Of a DNA stretch of 24,159 bases, positions 22,554 to 24,159 are shown piece after piece. The notes below the pieces were generated by a model that was not told the origin of the DNA, searched no databases, and saw only the letters and a list, made by a program, of their open reading frames with translations. Numbering within the stretch: position 1 is the stretch's first letter; each line of letters opens with the position of its first letter. Made by a program: the position numbers and the translations under genes. Origin of the DNA: JBAYJT01 sp041664965 (GTDB lineage: Bacteria; Pseudomonadota; Gammaproteobacteria; UBA9339). The DNA lies in assembly GCA_041664965.1 (NCBI GenBank), contig JBAYJT010000025.1, positions 1 through 24,159 of the forward strand. The letters run 5' to 3'.

Positions 22554-23732
22554 ATGTTTAATCAAATACAAAAAGCAATTTTAGCTTTAAAACTTAGTGA
22601 AGATGAATACAATATGGGAGTTACATCATCCGACTCAGGAAATTTACAAGACGCTATTTTTCATTTTGGAAGAGCCTTAAAATTTAATGCTGAGAATGCG
22701 AAAGCGAGCTGCTTTTTGGGAGCTGCATTAAGTAAACTAAACCAAGACGAAAAAGCTATACCGCACTTAGAAAAAGCAATAGCAATTAATCCAAAGCATG
22801 TATATGCTCATTTCATTTTGGGAGTCGTATTAGCTAACTTAAAACGATACACACAAGCTGCACAGCTCTTTGAACAAGCAATACGCCTTGATCCACAATT
22901 TCCTGCCGCTCATTACAATTTGGGAACTACATTAAGTGCACTAAAAGAATACGAAAAAGCTATACCGTACTTTAAAGAAGCAATACGCCTTAATCCACAA
23001 CTTCCTGACGCTCATTTCAATTTGGGAATGACATTAAGGAAACTGGGACAGCACGAAGGAGCTATAAAGTACTGGGAAGAAGAAATAAAACTTAATCCAC
23101 GGCATAGCAACGCTCATTTCAATGTGGGAAATACATTAATTACACTAAAACAAGACGAAAAAGCTATACCGCACTTAGAAAAAGCAATAGCAATTAATCC
23201 AGAATTTGTAGAAGCTCATTTCAATTTGGGAAATATATTAATTAGACTAAAACAATACGAAAAAGCTATACCGCACTTAGAAAAAGCATTAAATATTAGA
23301 CCGGATGATGCAGATATTAATTTCTATTACGCGATTACATTACTTAAATTAGGAAAACCAGAAAAAGACTATAAACCACACTTAGTAAAGGCTGCCTCAC
23401 TTTACGAAAAATCGCTAGAAGAACGCGATAAAGATCCATTATTTCATAACCAATATGGATGTACGTTATTGTCATTAGGACAAGATGAAAATGCTAGGTC
23501 GCATTTTGTAAGAGCGACGGAACTTCAGTCTAGGCATGTAGATACTCCAGCAGCTGTACCTGCCACTACCGCATCCTCCACCGGTTCTAGTAATACGCCT
23601 AGCACTTCTTCTACAACAAGCTCATTAACTACTAGTACTTCTACTATGTTTAGGCCACCAGTACAAAACCCTAATAATTGCGGTAGTTCATCTACAACAA
23701 TAATAATGCCACCACCGCCCGATCTTGACTAA
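22554..23732 (+). CDS. Tetratricopeptide repeat protein with Ser/Thr/Pro-rich tail
   Basis: The 392-residue protein consists of about eight to nine 34-residue TPR units (about residues 16-325) with the pattern AHFNLGxxLxxLKxYEKAIPHLEKAIxxNP, followed by a low-complexity tail (about 330-392) rich in Ser, Thr and Pro and ending PPPPDLD. TPRs form superhelical protein-binding scaffolds. There is no signal peptide or membrane segment. Two repeats are nearly identical at the DNA level (GACGAAAAAGCTATACCGCA starts near 22747 and 23155), which points to recent internal duplication. The tail motif SLTTSTSTMFRPP matches SLTSTATSLFYPP in the protein at 1178. In Legionella-like bacteria TPR proteins are often secreted effectors; here that is inference only. 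The gene lies between gpsA-tail copies B and C. Confidence 0.85.
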   Translation: MFNQIQKAILALKLSEDEYNMGVTSSDSGNLQDAIFHFGRALKFNAENAKASCFLGAALSKLNQDEKAIPHLEKAIAINPKHVYAHFILGVVLANLKRYTQAAQLFEQAIRLDPQFPAAHYNLGTTLSALKEYEKAIPYFKEAIRLNPQLPDAHFNLGMTLRKLGQHEGAIKYWEEEIKLNPRHSNAHFNVGNTLITLKQDEKAIPHLEKAIAINPEFVEAHFNLGNILIRLKQYEKAIPHLEKALNIRPDDADINFYYAITLLKLGKPEKDYKPHLVKAASLYEKSLEERDKDPLFHNQYGCTLLSLGQDENARSHFVRATELQSRHVDTPAAVPATTASSTGSSNTPSTSSTTSSLTTSTSTMFRPPVQNPNNCGSSSTTIIMPPPPDLD

Positions 23733-23821
23733 CTAGGAGTATTACAGAAGCAATTAAATACGAGCTCTAAATAAGTGTCACACTCCGACAAGAATCATCG
23801 GTACAGACAAAAGCTGGTCCA

Positions 23822-23927
23822 TGAAATCGAAATACCCATCTCCGAACAAGTCTACAAAATCCTCTACGAAAACCTCTCCCCTCGCGAAGCTGTTGTTTCG
23901 CTTCTCAAGCGGGCTAGGAAAGAAAAA
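23822..23927 (+). pseudogene. gpsA: Detached gpsA 3' end, copy C
   Basis: From ATCGAAATACCCATC the frame reads IEIPISEQVYKILYENLSPR, then EAVVSLLKRARKEK, the last 32 or so codons of GpsA. It lacks the normal stop: the frame runs on as KRDLKC before ending near 23972. The 84-bp core (23841-23924) differs from the intact gene at two synonymous sites. Similarity on the left ends at about 23822, shorter than in copy B. It marks the right edge of the second cargo module and is followed by repeat copy d and an IS end. A short open frame starting at a GTG at 23775 across it is not a real gene. Confidence 0.85.
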
Positions 23928-23977
23928 AGAGATCTAAAGTGCCAAGCACTCCATTTTTTGATTCATTTTTAGCGAAA

Positions 23978-24034
23978 TGTAACTCAAAAATATAAGTTAT
24001 TGATTTTAAAGAACAAACCATAGACATGTTTTCC
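23978..24034 (+). repeat. Dispersed intergenic repeat, copy d
   Basis: ACTCAAAAATATAAGTTATT, GATTTTAAAGAACAAACCA and TAGACATGTTTTCC match the five-copy repeat. The right side is cut off six bases later by the IS903-type terminal repeat, so the IS may have inserted into or next to this repeat. Confidence 0.7.
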
Positions 24035-24039
24035 TTGGG

Positions 24040-24159
24040 GGCTTTGTTGAATAAATCAATTAAGCCAATCTTGTTAATTTAAAAATTTAAGAACAGAAGC
24101 TGCTGTTGCCATTATTTATGCAACTTTATAACTATCTGGCATCCCGATTTCAGTCACCC
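24040..24159 (-). mobile_element. End of an IS903-type (IS5 family) insertion sequence
   Basis: GGCTTTGTTGAATAAATC (24040-24057) is identical to the 18-bp terminal inverted repeat known for the IS903 group of the IS5 family. Inside it, a minus-strand frame ends at 24116 with residues that fit a transposase C-terminus. This is the transposase-3' end of the element; the rest lies beyond the window, so target duplication and integrity cannot be judged. Confidence 0.85.
24116..24157 (-). CDS. IS5 family transposase, C-terminal end only
   Basis: Thirteen codons and a TAA stop are visible: VTEIGMPDSYKVA. The position 58 bp inside an IS903-type terminal repeat, on the inward-reading strand, fits the transposase C-terminus. 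The gene is cut by the window edge. The call depends on the terminal repeat more than on these residues. Confidence 0.6.
   Translation of the reverse strand: MTEIGMPDSYKVA

Noticed and set aside
22554..23340. Possible CRISPR-like array
   Set aside because: The regular repeats are 102-bp coding repeats (34-residue TPR units) in one frame, with no short identical repeats and unique spacers.
23775..23972. Short open frame across gpsA-tail copy C
   Set aside because: Its only recognisable part is the detached gpsA tail; the start is a GTG without a ribosome site.

Overview
The window looks like chromosome from an AT-rich gammaproteobacterium, most likely of the Legionella/Coxiella order (Legionellales). 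The basis is gammaproteobacterial housekeeping order (recA-recX, secB-gpsA, murA, uup), a Legionella-type set of regulators (an LqsS/CqsS-like sensor kinase with an LqsR-like response regulator, and a CsrA), a lemA-htpX pair, and eukaryote-like TPR cargo. The family calls rest on motifs read by eye; the genus is not determined.

Layout. 1-2150: accessory segment with a phage-type KilA-N protein and an unknown membrane protein ending in a Ser/Thr/Pro-rich tail. 2177-3991: lemA-htpX operon behind a good sigma70 promoter. 3988-7136 (minus strand): a compact three-gene operon, XRE regulator with a serine-less S24-like domain, then a six-TM LqsS/CqsS-like histidine kinase, then an LqsR-like regulator; this is probably an alpha-hydroxyketone quorum-sensing receptor module without its synthase. 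7299-7958: a stand-alone receiver and csrA. 7959-8347: terminator, a decayed ATPase remnant on the minus strand, and a palindrome before murA. 8348-13009: murA, uup, and a MATE exporter (minus). 13225-16844: recA-recX, convergent with a large AsmA protein that lies just downstream of a tRNA-Gly(CCC). 17194-18774: an amino-acid permease bracketed by two inverted copies of a dispersed repeat. 18984-20436: secB-gpsA.

From 20437 to the right edge the DNA is accessory and is built in an unusual way. The last 84 bp of the gpsA core is present three times in direct orientation (20347-20430, 22141-22224, 23841-23924), and every difference between copies is synonymous. The copies delimit two cargo modules: an AAA ATPase fused to a DUF234/PD-(D/E)XK domain, and a Bro-N antirepressor remnant plus a TPR protein. 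The simplest reading is repeated site-specific integration at the gpsA 3' end, each event restoring gpsA and leaving an old tail behind. No integrase is in view. An IS903-type (IS5 family) end with the last codons of its transposase closes the window.

Two further patterns run through the window. First, a roughly 50-bp intergenic repeat occurs five times (about 2254, 11390, 17010 on the minus strand, 18822, 23978). In two or three cases it sits inside a MITE-like unit whose ends are inverted repeats of the type AATTATGAATGATGAATT, and these ends supply the stop codons of two neighbouring transporter genes. Second, the TPR protein and the unknown membrane protein at 1178 share a Ser/Thr/Pro tail motif and a similar leader and ribosome binding site, which suggests a lineage-specific, co-regulated protein family, possibly exported.
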